A DNA stretch of 64,000 bases from Salinithrix halophila (GCF_042650125.1 NZ_JBHSAP010000018.1:496001-560000); one strand, 5' to 3'. Shown: positions 26,561 through 35,068, numbered from the stretch's first letter. Numbers and translations: made by a program. Notes: generated from the sequence alone by a model not told the origin.

Positions 26561-26654
26561 GGAATTTTGATAAACACCAATGAAAATTACACAATACCCA
26601 AAGCACCCTCGTCAACCCTCCGGGGTAAACCACTTTCACCGTATAGCGTCCTAA

Positions 26655-26685
26655 AAAAACAGACACCGAGATGGTGTCTGTTTTT
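26655..26685. terminator. Perfect bidirectional terminator hairpin with no gene ending at it
   Basis: AAAAACAGACACC pairs with GGTGTCTGTTTTT around 5 nt. It sits just left of the insertion element, in the otherwise empty stretch 26561-26701. Confidence 0.8.
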
Positions 26686-26753
26686 CTTCCTCATTTTTTA
26701 ACAAACCTGCGCCAGAAGTCTCCCACTTCTACAAGCGGTGAGATGAATGGCGC

Positions 26754-26798
26754 GTCAGACGAGGGAGGGGTGCTTTTTACCCCTCTCGCTAGTCTGAC
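26754..26798 (+). repeat. Long imperfect hairpin in the left end of the element
   Basis: An outer stem GTCAGAC/GTCTGAC and an inner GAGGGGT/ACCCCTC around a T-rich loop. In IS200 a comparable left-end structure blocks read-through transcription into tnpA. Confidence 0.6.
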
Positions 26799-26841
26799 CA
26801 CTTAGTAGAATCATGGTTGCCTTTATGATTCACCGGATCTA

Positions 26842-26861
26842 TCATCAGTATTAGGTGATGA
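26842..26861 (+). promoter_or_regulatory. Hairpin covering the tnpA ribosome site
   Basis: TCATCA at 26842-26847 can pair with TGATGA at 26856-26861, burying part of the AGGTGA ribosome site 4 nt before the tnpA ATG. Confidence 0.45.
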
Positions 26862-26862
26862 A

Positions 26863-27282
26863 ATGGTTGATATAAATAGGAAATTGGATAGCAACAACCA
26901 TTCAGTATTCTTGATGTACTACCACTTAGTCCTCGTGATCAAATATCGAAAGAAAGTACTGGATGATCCTATCTCTCGTCGTGCAAAGGAAATCTTTGAG
27001 TACATCGCATCCAAATACAATATCACGCTACAAGAATGGAATCACGAGCAAGATCATGTCCATATCTTGTTCAAAGGACATCCAAATTCGGAATTATCCC
27101 GGTTTATCAATGCTTACAAAAGGGCTTCTTCCCGCTTGTTGAAAAAGGAGTTTCCAGACATCCGGAAAAAGCGATGGAAAGAATCTTTTTGGTCGAGAAG
27201 CTTCTGCTTATTGACAACAGGCGGGGCTCCAATAGACATCATCAAAAAATACATCCAATCACAAGGACAGAAAGCGAGGTGA
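26863..27282 (+). CDS. tnpA: IS200/IS605 transposase TnpA (Y1 HUH)
   Basis: 139 residues, the single-strand transposase of the family. The HUH metal motif is HVHIL within EQDHVHILFKG (near residue 65), and the catalytic tyrosine is in IDIIKKYIQSQGQ near the C-terminus. Characteristic blocks FLMYYHLVLVIKYRKKVL, SRFINAYKRASSRLLKKE and KKRWKESFWSRSFC are intact, and the length is normal, so it may be active. ATG 26863 has GGTGAT close upstream. Four bases separate it from the tnpB remnant. Confidence 0.93.
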   Translation: MVDINRKLDSNNHSVFLMYYHLVLVIKYRKKVLDDPISRRAKEIFEYIASKYNITLQEWNHEQDHVHILFKGHPNSELSRFINAYKRASSRLLKKEFPDIRKKRWKESFWSRSFCLLTTGGAPIDIIKKYIQSQGQKAR

Positions 27283-27286
27283 AACG

Positions 27287-27690
27287 ATGCTTCGAGCGAA
27301 GAAAGTACATTTTGTTGCCTCCCTATCCGATGTGAATCGCCTCTTTGCCTGTAACCGTGAATCCGCTCTTGTTTGGAACGAATGTCTGCAATTATCAAGA
27401 CAACATAATCGCGACCATGGAAAATGGATATCAAAAACCGAGCTACAAAAAGCGACCAGAGGAATATTTTAGCCAAATCGCTTCATGGAGAGATCCAGCA
27501 TCTCGATGTTTCCACGAAGCAAACGTATCTACGGATCGCCTGAGCGAGAAGTAGTAGATGGTCTGTTCCGACCCAGGTACGATTCGTGCCTGTTGCTTAC
27601 TTAGGAATCCAAAAGGGCTTTCCGAGTCGGTCGATTTGAGTATGGGAGGCAAACCCTTCGATACGTGAGAGCTTTTTGGTTCTGATGGTA
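27287..27690 (+). pseudogene. tnpB: Remnant of tnpB (RNA-guided nuclease of IS605)
   Basis: From ATG 27287 the frame reads MLRAKKVHF, then a SDVNRLFACNRESALVWNECL segment and GKWISKTELQKATRGIF, the usual TnpB N-terminus, and stops at 27470-27472 after 61 codons. A normal TnpB has about 370-400 residues with RuvC Asp, Glu, Asp and a zinc finger; none of these remain. The next roughly 220 nt before the right-end hairpin carry no frame, but look like the 3' end of the element. An internal deletion of more than 800 bp is inferred. Confidence 0.75.
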
Positions 27691-27693
27691 AGA

Positions 27694-27732
27694 AACCCCC
27701 ACTTCTTAGCGTTAGCGTAAGAGGGGGAGGTT
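27694..27732 (+). repeat. Right-end hairpin of the IS605 element (omega-RNA scaffold region)
   Basis: The arm 27694-27708 pairs with 27718-27732 around a 9-nt loop (AACC/GGTT at the base, CCCC..CTTA with TAAG..GGGG inside). In intact relatives this end is also the scaffold of the TnpB guide RNA, with the guide taken from the flank after it. Confidence 0.6.
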
Positions 27733-27756
27733 CATGGATGCGAATCCAGTCAGCGG

Positions 27757-29011
27757 TCAAACGCGCACCTGGCCAGAACCATGGATCCGGTACTGATACG
27801 AGGTCATCTCCTTCAACCCCATCGGGCCCCTGGCATGAAGCTTCTGGGTACTGATCCCGATCTCCGCGCCAAATCCGAACTGACCGCCGTCGGTAAACCG
27901 TGTGGAGGCGTTATGATAGACGGCTGCAGCATCCACTCCTGTTAAGAAAGCTTGGGCCGCAGTGGCGTCTCCGGTGATAATGGCCTCTGAGTGCCGGGTA
28001 CCATGTTTGTCGATATGAAGCAAGGCATCCTCCAGGGAATCCACCACTTTCACCGCCAAAACGAGGTCGAGAAATTCCGTATCCCAATCTTCCCGAGTGG
28101 CGTTGCGGGCATCCGGTACCCATTCTTTTGTCTGAGGACAACCCCGAATCTCAACGCCCCGGTCGGAAAGAGCCCTAGCTAAGCTGGATAGGTGTGCTTT
28201 CGCCCACTCCCGGTGAACGAGGAGGGTCTCTGCCGCGTTACAGACGGCGGGGCGATCCGTCTTGGCATTAACCACGATGGAGGTGGCCATGGCGGGATCC
28301 GCCGCGCTATCCACATAGAGATTGACAGTTGCCCACCCCAGTCTCCAGAACTGGGACCGTGGACTCTTTCACCACCCGCTGGATCAAACCGGCTCCCCCC
28401 CGGGGGATGATCACATCGATCAGGCCGTTGGCCGTCATTAATTCACGGACTGCCTCTCGACCCCGATCTTCCACCAGTTGAACCGCCTCTGGAGGAAGAT
28501 CTGTCTTTGCCAGCGCTTCCTGGATGACACAAACCAGCGCCCGATTGGAGAAAAAAGCGGAGGAACTGCCCCGCAGCACGATTGCGTTGCCTGTCTTCAG
28601 CGCCAGACCCGCCGCATCAACCGTCACATTGGGCCTAGCCTCGTAAATCATCCCGATCACTCCGAGAGGGACACGCACTTTTTCGATATGAAGACCGTTT
28701 TCAAGCACTCGTGTTTCCAGCACTTCCCCGACCGGATCGGACAACCGGCAGAGTTGCCGCAACCCGTCAACCATATCCATGAGCCGATCTTCCGTCAATG
28801 TCAACCGGTCCAATAAGGCCCGGGAGAGGCCTGCTTTCTCCCCAGCGGACAAATCTTTTTCATTTTCTTTCAAGATTATCTGCCTACTGGCAGTCAAGGA
28901 GTCGGCGATCGCCTCCAGAGCGGAGTTTTTCTCTGTCTCCCCAGCCCCTGCCAGCCTCCGGGCTGAAGAACGGGCCGCCAAGGCTTTCTTGCGTACATCG
29001 GAGTGTTCCAT
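27757..29011 (-). pseudogene. proA: Gamma-glutamyl phosphate reductase, interrupted by a +1 frameshift
   Basis: It converts gamma-glutamyl phosphate to glutamate semialdehyde in proline synthesis. The 5' part (29011 to about 28321) runs normally to VPVLETGVGNC and then stops in the wrong frame at 28307; the 3' part (to 27757) restarts in frame at VDSAADPAMATSIVVNAKTDRP and includes the catalytic Cys in AVCNAAE and the normal C-terminus RGPMGLKEMTSYQY. Removing one A at about 28321-28323 (CAATCTC to CATCTC on the minus strand) restores HLYVDSAAD, so a single-base insertion explains it. Everything else is conserved, so it may be recent or an assembly error. ATG 29011 has AAAGGAGAG upstream. Confidence 0.85.
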
Positions 29012-29044
29012 CTTCCCCTCTCTCCTTTCACATGGGTAATCTTG

Positions 29045-30172
29045 TCAGCTGCAACTGCTTTCCGTTACAACGGCGGTCACCCAATCATCCCGGTGGATGA
29101 CTTCCTCGGGAGCATCGGGAGCAATTCCCTTTACCGTTGTCGACTGCCATCCCTTAACCTGGTCGATCAACACCGAGGGATAGCGGGTAACCCCGCGTCC
29201 GATAGGAATTCCTTTTGGGTCCGTTACTTCGACAATATCGCCTTCGAAAAACACGCCTTCCACCGCTATTATCCCGCAGGGGAGAAGGCTTCCCCCTTTC
29301 TCCAGCAAAGCATGAACCGCACCCTCGTCCACCTGCAACCTACCTGCAGGCGTGGAGTGGGCGGCAATCCACTGTTGTTTGCGGCTCACATGGCGAGGGG
29401 CGGCTTCAATGGTCGTTCCGTCCCCTCTGCCTCGGACAGCCCGGAGCATCCACTCCGGCTCGCTCCCGGCAGTTCCGATATGGACCTTCACCCCGGTTTC
29501 CGCCGCCAACCGTGCCGCTACCAGCTTGGAGCGCATCCCGCCGCTTCCGAGAAGGCTCTTACTTCCGTCCACCTGTTGGATAAGCGCTTCATCGATTCGA
29601 TCCAGACGGCGGATGGGCCGGGCGTCGGGGTGTTTATGGGGATTGTCGGTATATAGGCCGTTTGTGTTGGTGACAAGAAGCAGCCAATCCGCTTGCAACA
29701 GGCCTGCCACCAAGGATGCAAGCGTATCATTGTCTCCCCAGCGGATTTCGTCTACCGCTACGGAGTCATTTTCATTGATCACCGGAACTACCTCTCTTTC
29801 CAGAAGGTAGTTCAAAGTAGCCAAAGCATTCAGGTACCGTCCTCGGCTTTCCAAATCACTTCGAGTTAACAAGACCTGAGCGCAACCGGCTCCTTTCGCC
29901 GCGAATAGCTCCCGGTACCGTTGCACGAGAGCGCCTTGCCCCACCGCTGCGGCTGCCTGTTTGCCAGCCAGCGTCCGCGGTCGAGAAGAGAGCCCCAGTT
30001 CGTGAAAGCCAGCTGCGATTGCTCCTGAAGAGACCACAACCACTCGAAAGCCGGCTTCTCTTAAGTGAAAGACCCCGTTCACATGATGGTTGAGACGGTT
30101 TTCATCCAACTGTCCTCGCTCATCTGTCAGGGAAGAGGTCCCGATTTTGACTACTACCGTCTGTCTGTCCAT
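29045..30172 (-). CDS. proB: Glutamate 5-kinase
   Basis: 375 residues, phosphorylating glutamate at the gamma position, the first step of proline synthesis. The amino-acid-kinase domain (about 1-260) shows VVVKIGTSSLT, VVSSGAIAAG, INENDSVAVDE and GGMRSKLVAA; a PUA domain (about 280-365) follows. The start is ATG 30172 with GGAGG 9 nt upstream; the frame reads further back into the T-box leader. proA begins 33 nt downstream, so they form an operon, controlled by the upstream proline T-box. Confidence 0.94.
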   Translation of the reverse strand: MDRQTVVVKIGTSSLTDERGQLDENRLNHHVNGVFHLREAGFRVVVVSSGAIAAGFHELGLSSRPRTLAGKQAAAAVGQGALVQRYRELFAAKGAGCAQVLLTRSDLESRGRYLNALATLNYLLEREVVPVINENDSVAVDEIRWGDNDTLASLVAGLLQADWLLLVTNTNGLYTDNPHKHPDARPIRRLDRIDEALIQQVDGSKSLLGSGGMRSKLVAARLAAETGVKVHIGTAGSEPEWMLRAVRGRGDGTTIEAAPRHVSRKQQWIAAHSTPAGRLQVDEGAVHALLEKGGSLLPCGIIAVEGVFFEGDIVEVTDPKGIPIGRGVTRYPSVLIDQVKGWQSTTVKGIAPDAPEEVIHRDDWVTAVVTESSCS

Positions 30173-30197
30173 TCCGATTAACCTCCGTTCAACCATA

Positions 30198-30469
30198 ACA
30201 AAAACCCTCCTTCGTCGAAGGACGAAAGAGGGTTCTTCCGCGGTACCACCTTTGGTTGGCACAATATGTGCCCATCTCTGAGCAGCGATCAGCTGCATTC
30301 CCTGCTAACGGCGGGAAGCCCGTTCCGTCTCATCAACGGCCGCATCAGGAGGTGGGTTCGAAGGGACGTCCCGGCAGAACCTTTCAGCCGACGGGTTCTG
30401 CTCTCTCTGCACGGTTAGTCCATCCTACTGGCCTCCGTCCAAGCGTTTCTATCCGGTCGTTTGTAATTG
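30198..30469 (-). ncRNA. T-box riboswitch of proBA
   Basis: On the minus strand the leader has a Stem I with AGAGAG and GGCTGAAA elements (about 30440-30350), the T-box AGGTGGTACCGCGG (plus 30239-30252) and a terminator, CCCTC-TTCGTC-cttc-GACGAA-GAGGG with T5 (plus 30198-30234). A proline specifier CCC followed by A lies at plus 30354-30356 in GAACCCA. Uncharged tRNA-Pro should stabilise the antiterminator and switch on proBA, as known for Bacillota proline genes. The exact specifier is my reading. Confidence 0.88.
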
Positions 30470-30475
30470 TGTATG

Positions 30476-30505
30476 ATTATGCACCGAAGACAGGCTCCTT
30501 GTCAA
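30476..30505 (-). promoter_or_regulatory. Sigma-A promoter of the proBA T-box leader
   Basis: TTGACA (plus 30500-30505) and CATAAT (plus 30476-30481) with an 18-nt spacer on the minus strand. Transcription would start near 30469. Confidence 0.65.
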
Positions 30506-30525
30506 CCGGTAATCGATCACAAAAG

Positions 30526-30546
30526 CAAAAAACGGTCCTTGAACCG
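30526..30546 (-). terminator. Weak terminator after the GNAT gene
   Basis: CGGT and ACCG around 6 nt, followed on the minus strand by TTTTTT. The stem is only 4 bp. Confidence 0.3.
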
Positions 30547-30587
30547 GGCGATATCGCGATACAGAGGAAACAACTTACAGGATGCCT

Positions 30588-31061
30588 TCAGAGTTCCTTT
30601 TCAAACTGGACGGCGTCGAAATTTTGCCCCGGCCACCGGGTGATGCCAATCTTCCGGTAACCCAATTTTTCATATAATCCCGGTAGCCAGGGGTGATTCT
30701 TTGCGGTATCGAGATAAATTCTTCGCCGTCCCCGTTTACGGGAATGCTCCTCGGCGTAATCCATCAGCATCTTGCCAAGCCCTTGACCCTTCAGGTCCGG
30801 AGAGATACTGAACCACCCCAAATGGTCCAGGCTTTCATCCCCATCGGTTTCTTTTAGGCGCACCGTTCCTTGCACCTGTCCATCCTCATCGTTCAACAGA
30901 ATATATATTTCGTCGCGCAGCACACTCTCTTCCACCGCACTGAGCGATACATTGGTCGCTTCCATGTTGAAACCCTGCTTTTTAATGGGGCGATACGCTT
31001 TGTGCAACTGTTCCCGTATGGATGGGGCATCATCCAGTTTTGCTTTGCGAATCGTCCACAT
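30588..31061 (-). CDS. GNAT family N-acetyltransferase
   Basis: 157 residues of one GNAT domain. The acetyl-CoA binding loop is SPDLKGQGLGKMLMDYAEE (near residue 90), preceded by the strand VQGTVRLKE and followed by IYLDTAKNHPWLPGLYEKLGYR, typical for small-molecule or peptide acetylases. The substrate cannot be inferred. ATG 31061 has GGGAGGG 7-8 nt upstream. A good sigma-A promoter lies at 31121-31149. Confidence 0.85.
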   Translation of the reverse strand: MWTIRKAKLDDAPSIREQLHKAYRPIKKQGFNMEATNVSLSAVEESVLRDEIYILLNDEDGQVQGTVRLKETDGDESLDHLGWFSISPDLKGQGLGKMLMDYAEEHSRKRGRRRIYLDTAKNHPWLPGLYEKLGYRKIGITRWPGQNFDAVQFEKEL

Positions 31062-31120
31062 ACGCTTCCCTCCCGAGTGATTTTTTAACCCACAGGGTTA
31101 GGCCATTCTTCACTCGGGAA

Positions 31121-31149
31121 ATTATATACCCAGGACTGCCCATTGAAAA
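31121..31149 (-). promoter_or_regulatory. Sigma-A promoter of the GNAT gene
   Basis: TTTTCA (plus 31144-31149) and a perfect TATAAT (plus 31121-31126) with a 17-nt spacer on the minus strand. Confidence 0.55.
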
Positions 31150-31169
31150 CCGGTAATCCATTTCAGTCA

Positions 31170-32006
31170 CTATTTTTTCAAATTCCACTCATCCCGGCTA
31201 TAGCGGGAATTCACCAGGTCTTCAGCCAAACGTTTCTCATCCTCCGTCAACTCCCCCCGTACCAGCTGGATTCCCATCCCTTTCGAAAACCCATAGGCGA
31301 AAGCATCTACGGCCTCTTCCATCGTAACGGGCTCCTCTCGCAGTTGGTTCAGAGCTACCGCTTTGGTGAGGAAGCCTTTCTTCATCCGCTCCTTCACCCG
31401 TTCCGAGGGAAAACGGAGGACATCAAACAATTGATCCACATCCAGCTGAAGCAGAATCGAGCCATGCTGCAAAATCACTCCTCGTTGCCGGGTTTGAGCG
31501 CTGCCAGCTACCTTGCGCCCTTCCACAACCAGCTCATAATTGGAAGGAGAATCAAAACAAGCAGCAGAACCCATCGACTCATATTGGGCCTTTTCCTCCT
31601 CTGATTCCAGAGGGACCATTTCCGCCTCCAGCTGGAGACGTCGGAACCCTTCTAACAGACCGGAACTGATCACCCGATAAGATTGGGTGACGGAGGTAGG
31701 CATATCCGGGGAATCCTCTCGGACCACCACACTGTAAGTAAGTTCTTGATCATGAAGGACCGCCCGTCCCCCCGTAGGGCGGCGAACAAAGCCAAGACCC
31801 CGCTCTTTAAGAGCGTCCATATCCACTTCTTTATGCACCTTTTGAAAATATCCGATAGAAAGCGTGGCCGGGTCCCACCCGTAAAAACGGATGGTCGGCG
31901 GCACCTTCCCTTCGCTGTGAGCAGTCAGGATCGCTTCGTCAATCGCCATGTTCTCTGCACTGTTTTTCAATCCGGAATCAAGCAAACGCCATTGGGTTGT
32001 CGTCAT
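31170..32006 (-). CDS. lipM: Octanoyl-[acyl-carrier-protein]:protein N-octanoyltransferase LipM
   Basis: 278 residues of the BPL/LplA/LipB fold, transferring octanoate from ACP to GcvH at the start of lipoate assembly. RRPTGGRAVLHDQELTYS (74-92) is the lipoyl/octanoyl pocket, and Cys150 in GSAACFDSPSNYE is at the same number as the B. subtilis LipM nucleophile. ATG 32006 has GGAGG 9 nt upstream; the length equals B. subtilis LipM. Function connects to the glycine cleavage genes at 41.8-45.8 kb, whose H protein is the usual acceptor. Confidence 0.92.
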   Translation of the reverse strand: MTTTQWRLLDSGLKNSAENMAIDEAILTAHSEGKVPPTIRFYGWDPATLSIGYFQKVHKEVDMDALKERGLGFVRRPTGGRAVLHDQELTYSVVVREDSPDMPTSVTQSYRVISSGLLEGFRRLQLEAEMVPLESEEEKAQYESMGSAACFDSPSNYELVVEGRKVAGSAQTRQRGVILQHGSILLQLDVDQLFDVLRFPSERVKERMKKGFLTKAVALNQLREEPVTMEEAVDAFAYGFSKGMGIQLVRGELTEDEKRLAEDLVNSRYSRDEWNLKK

Positions 32007-32072
32007 GAGGCTGTCCTCCACTCTATCTTCACGTCTCAGGTTTTCAAGTACCGGGCGATATTTCCCTATCTC

Positions 32073-32101
32073 ATTGTAACGCCGGAAGGATACAGGGACA
32101 A
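32073..32101 (-). promoter_or_regulatory. Sigma-A promoter of lipM
   Basis: TTGTCC and TACAAT on the minus strand with a 17-nt spacer, about 60 nt upstream of the lipM start. Confidence 0.55.
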
Positions 32102-32129
32102 ATCGCCTTCTTTTCGTTGGAGAAATGGA

Positions 32130-33095
32130 TTACCCAGAAGACCGGATAATATTTTCCGGACCGACCAAAGGGTGAAGAATAGTCTCCAACGGTGTACACC
32201 GATAACCCAGTTCTCGTTCCGCCTTTTCGGAAGAATACCAGGCATACCATCCGGTCAACCTCCCCAGATCCCAGGCAAAAGCGGCATCCCTACCGGCCAC
32301 CCATCCCTGGATTTCCGCCAGTGCGGCTGCCCCCAGGGCAAGCATACGCCCCATCCGATGGATCGAACGGGGAGTCCCAGCTACCTCAGCGATCTGTTGA
32401 AAAGCTTCCCGCATCTCCCAGTTGGTTCCCCCCAGTATGTAACGCTCCCCGCTCCTTCCTTTTTCCGCCGCTAGGATATGGCCGCGCACGACGTCCTCCA
32501 CTCCGCAAAGGCTGATTCCCCCCGCGGGAGCGACGGAAAGCTTCCCTTCGGCCACCATCCGGACAAAGGAAGGGGAGCCCGGCCCCAAAATCACTGCCGG
32601 ATTCACCACCACCACTGACAGACCCTTTTCCACCGCGCGAAGGGCTTCCTCTTCTCCCCGTCGTTTGGCAATCGCATAGCCGTTATTCAGTGCGTCTCCA
32701 TTGAAAGGGAAAGTTTCATCAACAGTAACGGCATCAGGGGAGAAACCGACCGCTGCCGCTGAGCTGGTATGGACAAACCGCTTCACCCCCGCCCGTAACG
32801 CCTCGGCAACGATATGTTTCGTCCCATGAACGTTCACCTCCATCATCCGGGAACGGAGACGCCGTCCCCATGCCACCTCACCCGCAACATGAAAAACCGT
32901 ATCCATTCCCTCACAACAACCGGCAAGGGAATCCGGTTCCAACACATCTCCCCGTACCCCCTTCACCCCTTCCGGCAGGCGTGCCCTCTTTTCCTCAGAC
33001 CGGTAAAGAACAGATACGTCATGCCCCTTCTCCAACAATTTCCCAACTAGACGGCACCCCAAGAACCCGGTGCCTCCAGTGACCAATGTACGCAA
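32130..33095 (-). CDS. NAD(P)-dependent extended SDR / epimerase-reductase
   Basis: 321 residues of the extended short-chain dehydrogenase family, close in style to dihydroflavonol-4-reductase/HpnA-like proteins. The dinucleotide motif TGGTGFLG is at the N-terminus, DTVFHVAGEV near 73, HTSSAAAVG carries the catalytic Ser, and YAIAKRRGE the Tyr-x-x-x-Lys. The substrate is unknown. I start at TTG 33095 because AAGGAGGGG lies 5 nt upstream and the product then begins at the expected position; GTG 33119 would place the ribosome site inside the gene. Confidence 0.85.
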   Translation of the reverse strand: MRTLVTGGTGFLGCRLVGKLLEKGHDVSVLYRSEEKRARLPEGVKGVRGDVLEPDSLAGCCEGMDTVFHVAGEVAWGRRLRSRMMEVNVHGTKHIVAEALRAGVKRFVHTSSAAAVGFSPDAVTVDETFPFNGDALNNGYAIAKRRGEEEALRAVEKGLSVVVVNPAVILGPGSPSFVRMVAEGKLSVAPAGGISLCGVEDVVRGHILAAEKGRSGERYILGGTNWEMREAFQQIAEVAGTPRSIHRMGRMLALGAAALAEIQGWVAGRDAAFAWDLGRLTGWYAWYSSEKAERELGYRCTPLETILHPLVGPENIIRSSG

Positions 33096-33216
33096 ATGCA
33101 CCCCTCCTTGGATGATCACGGTAAAAAAAGGGCTCGCACTCCCCTTCCCTCTACTTTTTTAGTCTACCATCCCGCCCCTCTTCTCCGGTTGAGCAATTTC
33201 CCTATTCGCCTACAAC

Positions 33217-33236
33217 AAAAAAAGCGCCAGAGGCGC
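33217..33236 (-). terminator. Intrinsic terminator of the GH3 gene
   Basis: GCGCC pairs with GGCGC around 3 nt; on the minus strand a T7 run follows. Confidence 0.75.
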
Positions 33237-33254
33237 CTCCTTAATGGCGGGTTA

Positions 33255-34985
33255 TCAGTCGCAGTCCCCGTAGGTTAATCCATGTCCATAGGGGTACAGA
33301 TCCGGGATGGTCACCGGTAGCTTGCCGGCAGGCCGATTAGCTCCGAATAGGGTATCCACCGCTGCTTTCAGCGAGACGGAACGGAAGCCGTATGCAGCGA
33401 CATAAGCGTCTACATCCGGGTAATCCTTTAGGTCGTAGGGGTTTCGGAAAGCGATGACGGTCATTGGTTTGCCCAACTTTTGCAATTCCTTGACGAGTTT
33501 TACTTGCTTCGGATAAAGGCTGGAAGAGTAGGTGCCGACGATCAGTACATCCTGCCCTTTAGCCACTTCCACCGCTTCGGTAATTTCCCGGTCGGTTGGA
33601 TTCATTTGTCGATAGCGAAGCTCGGTAAGGTTGGCATGGTAGGGAACTGTATCCTCTTTAAGAGAGTAAGAGCTGATGATTCCAAGCTTCTCACTGGGGT
33701 CCATTTTTAGGGGGAGTAAGCCGTTTTTGTTTTGGACCAACGTGATCGATTTCCGTGCCAATTTCGCCGCCTTTTCCCGATGTTCAGGGGTTCCTACGCG
33801 CTCGGCTACTTTTCCCACATCCACCTGGCGCTCAGTGAACAACCTATATTTCACTTTCGCCTTCAGAATACGTTTCACCGACTGATCCAAGCGCTTTTCA
33901 GAGATTTCACCGGATCGGACTGCTTTCAGCAATTCGTTATATACCTCGCGTTGTTTCTCCGTTGTCAGCTCCGGCGTCAACAACACCACATCAGCCCCTG
34001 CCTCGACCGCTTTCACCGCTGCCTTCGGCACACCGCCGAAGTAGTCGGCCACTCCCGCCATCGTCATCGAATCGGTAATGATGATCCCCCGATATCCCAT
34101 TTCCTTGCGCAGGAGACCGGTTAAGATCGGCTTAGAAAGTGTGGCTGGCAGCTTCGGTGTGTCATCTAGGGCCGGTACGTGGATGTGGGCGGTCATAATG
34201 GCATCGATTCTGCTACGGATCGCCCTTTTAAAGGGAACCAACTCGACACGCTCCAGTTCTTCCCGGGATTTGTCGATCACCGGGAGTCCCAGATGAGAAT
34301 CCACGTCGGTATCCCCATGGCCTGGAAAATGCTTCGCCGTAGCCACTACCCCGTTCCATTGGTAGCCCCGGATCGCCGCCACTCCCATCCTAGCCACCAG
34401 TTGCGGATCCTCCCCGAAGGAGCGGACCCCGATCACCGGGTTATCAGGGTTCACATTCACGTCCACGTCCGGCGCCAAATTCATATTGATTCCAACGGCT
34501 TTCAATTCCGCTGCCGTAAGGGCCGCTGCCTCATAGGCTCCCCATCGATCCCGACCGGCTCCAAGGGCCATATTGCCGGGCAGTTCCGTCGCCCCTGTCG
34601 TCATCCGGGCGACCACTCCGCCCTCTTGGTCTGTGGCGATCAACAGTGGAATCTTAAGGCGGGTGTTTTCTGCATAGGTCTGCAGGCCATTGTTCAACTG
34701 GGCGGTCTGTACCGGATCTTTGACATTTTCCGACCAGGCGAACAGGATCACATTCCCCGCGTGAACATCCTGGATTAGGTGCCGGATGTCTTCAGAGGGT
34801 TCACTTCCTTTGAAGCCGACCATGATCATCTGGCCAACTTTCTCCTCCAGGGACATCTTTTTCAACAGCTTATGGATGTTCACCTTTTCCTTCCTCCCAC
34901 CCTCCGCCCCGGCAGGTACCCCTAACAGGAGCGAAATGGATACCGCCAGGACCAGGACGACTGTAATCCTTTCCTTCAGCTTCAT
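33255..34985 (-). CDS. Secreted glycoside hydrolase family 3, beta-N-acetylhexosaminidase type
   Basis: 576 residues. A signal peptide (about 1-27, ending GVPAGA) exports it. The GH3 barrel (about 40-375) carries the NagZ-type KHFPGHGDTDVDSH loop with its catalytic Asp/His dyad and the nucleophile Asp in IIITDSMTMAGV; a C-terminal alpha/beta domain (about 400-576) completes the two-domain form seen in B. subtilis NagZ. It probably removes GlcNAc from cell-wall fragments outside the cell during recycling. GAGGAGG precedes ATG 34985. The protein ends in GHGLTYGDCD. Confidence 0.9.
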   Translation of the reverse strand: MKLKERITVVLVLAVSISLLLGVPAGAEGGRKEKVNIHKLLKKMSLEEKVGQMIMVGFKGSEPSEDIRHLIQDVHAGNVILFAWSENVKDPVQTAQLNNGLQTYAENTRLKIPLLIATDQEGGVVARMTTGATELPGNMALGAGRDRWGAYEAAALTAAELKAVGINMNLAPDVDVNVNPDNPVIGVRSFGEDPQLVARMGVAAIRGYQWNGVVATAKHFPGHGDTDVDSHLGLPVIDKSREELERVELVPFKRAIRSRIDAIMTAHIHVPALDDTPKLPATLSKPILTGLLRKEMGYRGIIITDSMTMAGVADYFGGVPKAAVKAVEAGADVVLLTPELTTEKQREVYNELLKAVRSGEISEKRLDQSVKRILKAKVKYRLFTERQVDVGKVAERVGTPEHREKAAKLARKSITLVQNKNGLLPLKMDPSEKLGIISSYSLKEDTVPYHANLTELRYRQMNPTDREITEAVEVAKGQDVLIVGTYSSSLYPKQVKLVKELQKLGKPMTVIAFRNPYDLKDYPDVDAYVAAYGFRSVSLKAAVDTLFGANRPAGKLPVTIPDLYPYGHGLTYGDCD

Positions 34986-35068
34986 GGGCGACCTCCTCCC
35001 CTCTTCCCCCTATTCTATTTTAAGGCCAACCGGTTAGAAAAGAACGAATATTACGTGAATAGGTGGCG

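Larger units (their letters stand above)
26702..27735 (+). mobile_element. IS200/IS605 family element with deleted tnpB
   Basis: The element holds an intact tnpA, the first codons of tnpB and both structured ends. TTTAA at 26697-26701, a typical target/TAM motif of thermophilic bacillar members of the family, abuts the presumed left end; the left end shows GAAGT-ctccc-ACTTC and larger hairpins. The right end is a 15-bp imperfect hairpin ending near 27735. There are no inverted terminal repeats or target duplication, as expected for single-strand transposition. Exact ends are inferred. It sits 22 bp beyond the proA stop codon. Confidence 0.7.

Noticed and set aside
30173..30298. N-terminal extension of proB
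   Set aside because: It covers the T-box terminator; the ATG at 30172 has GGAGG at correct spacing.
31683..32474. 263-codon plus-strand frame over lipM and the SDR
   Set aside because: It spans the ends of two well-supported genes and has low-complexity, Arg/Pro-rich translation typical of a shadow.
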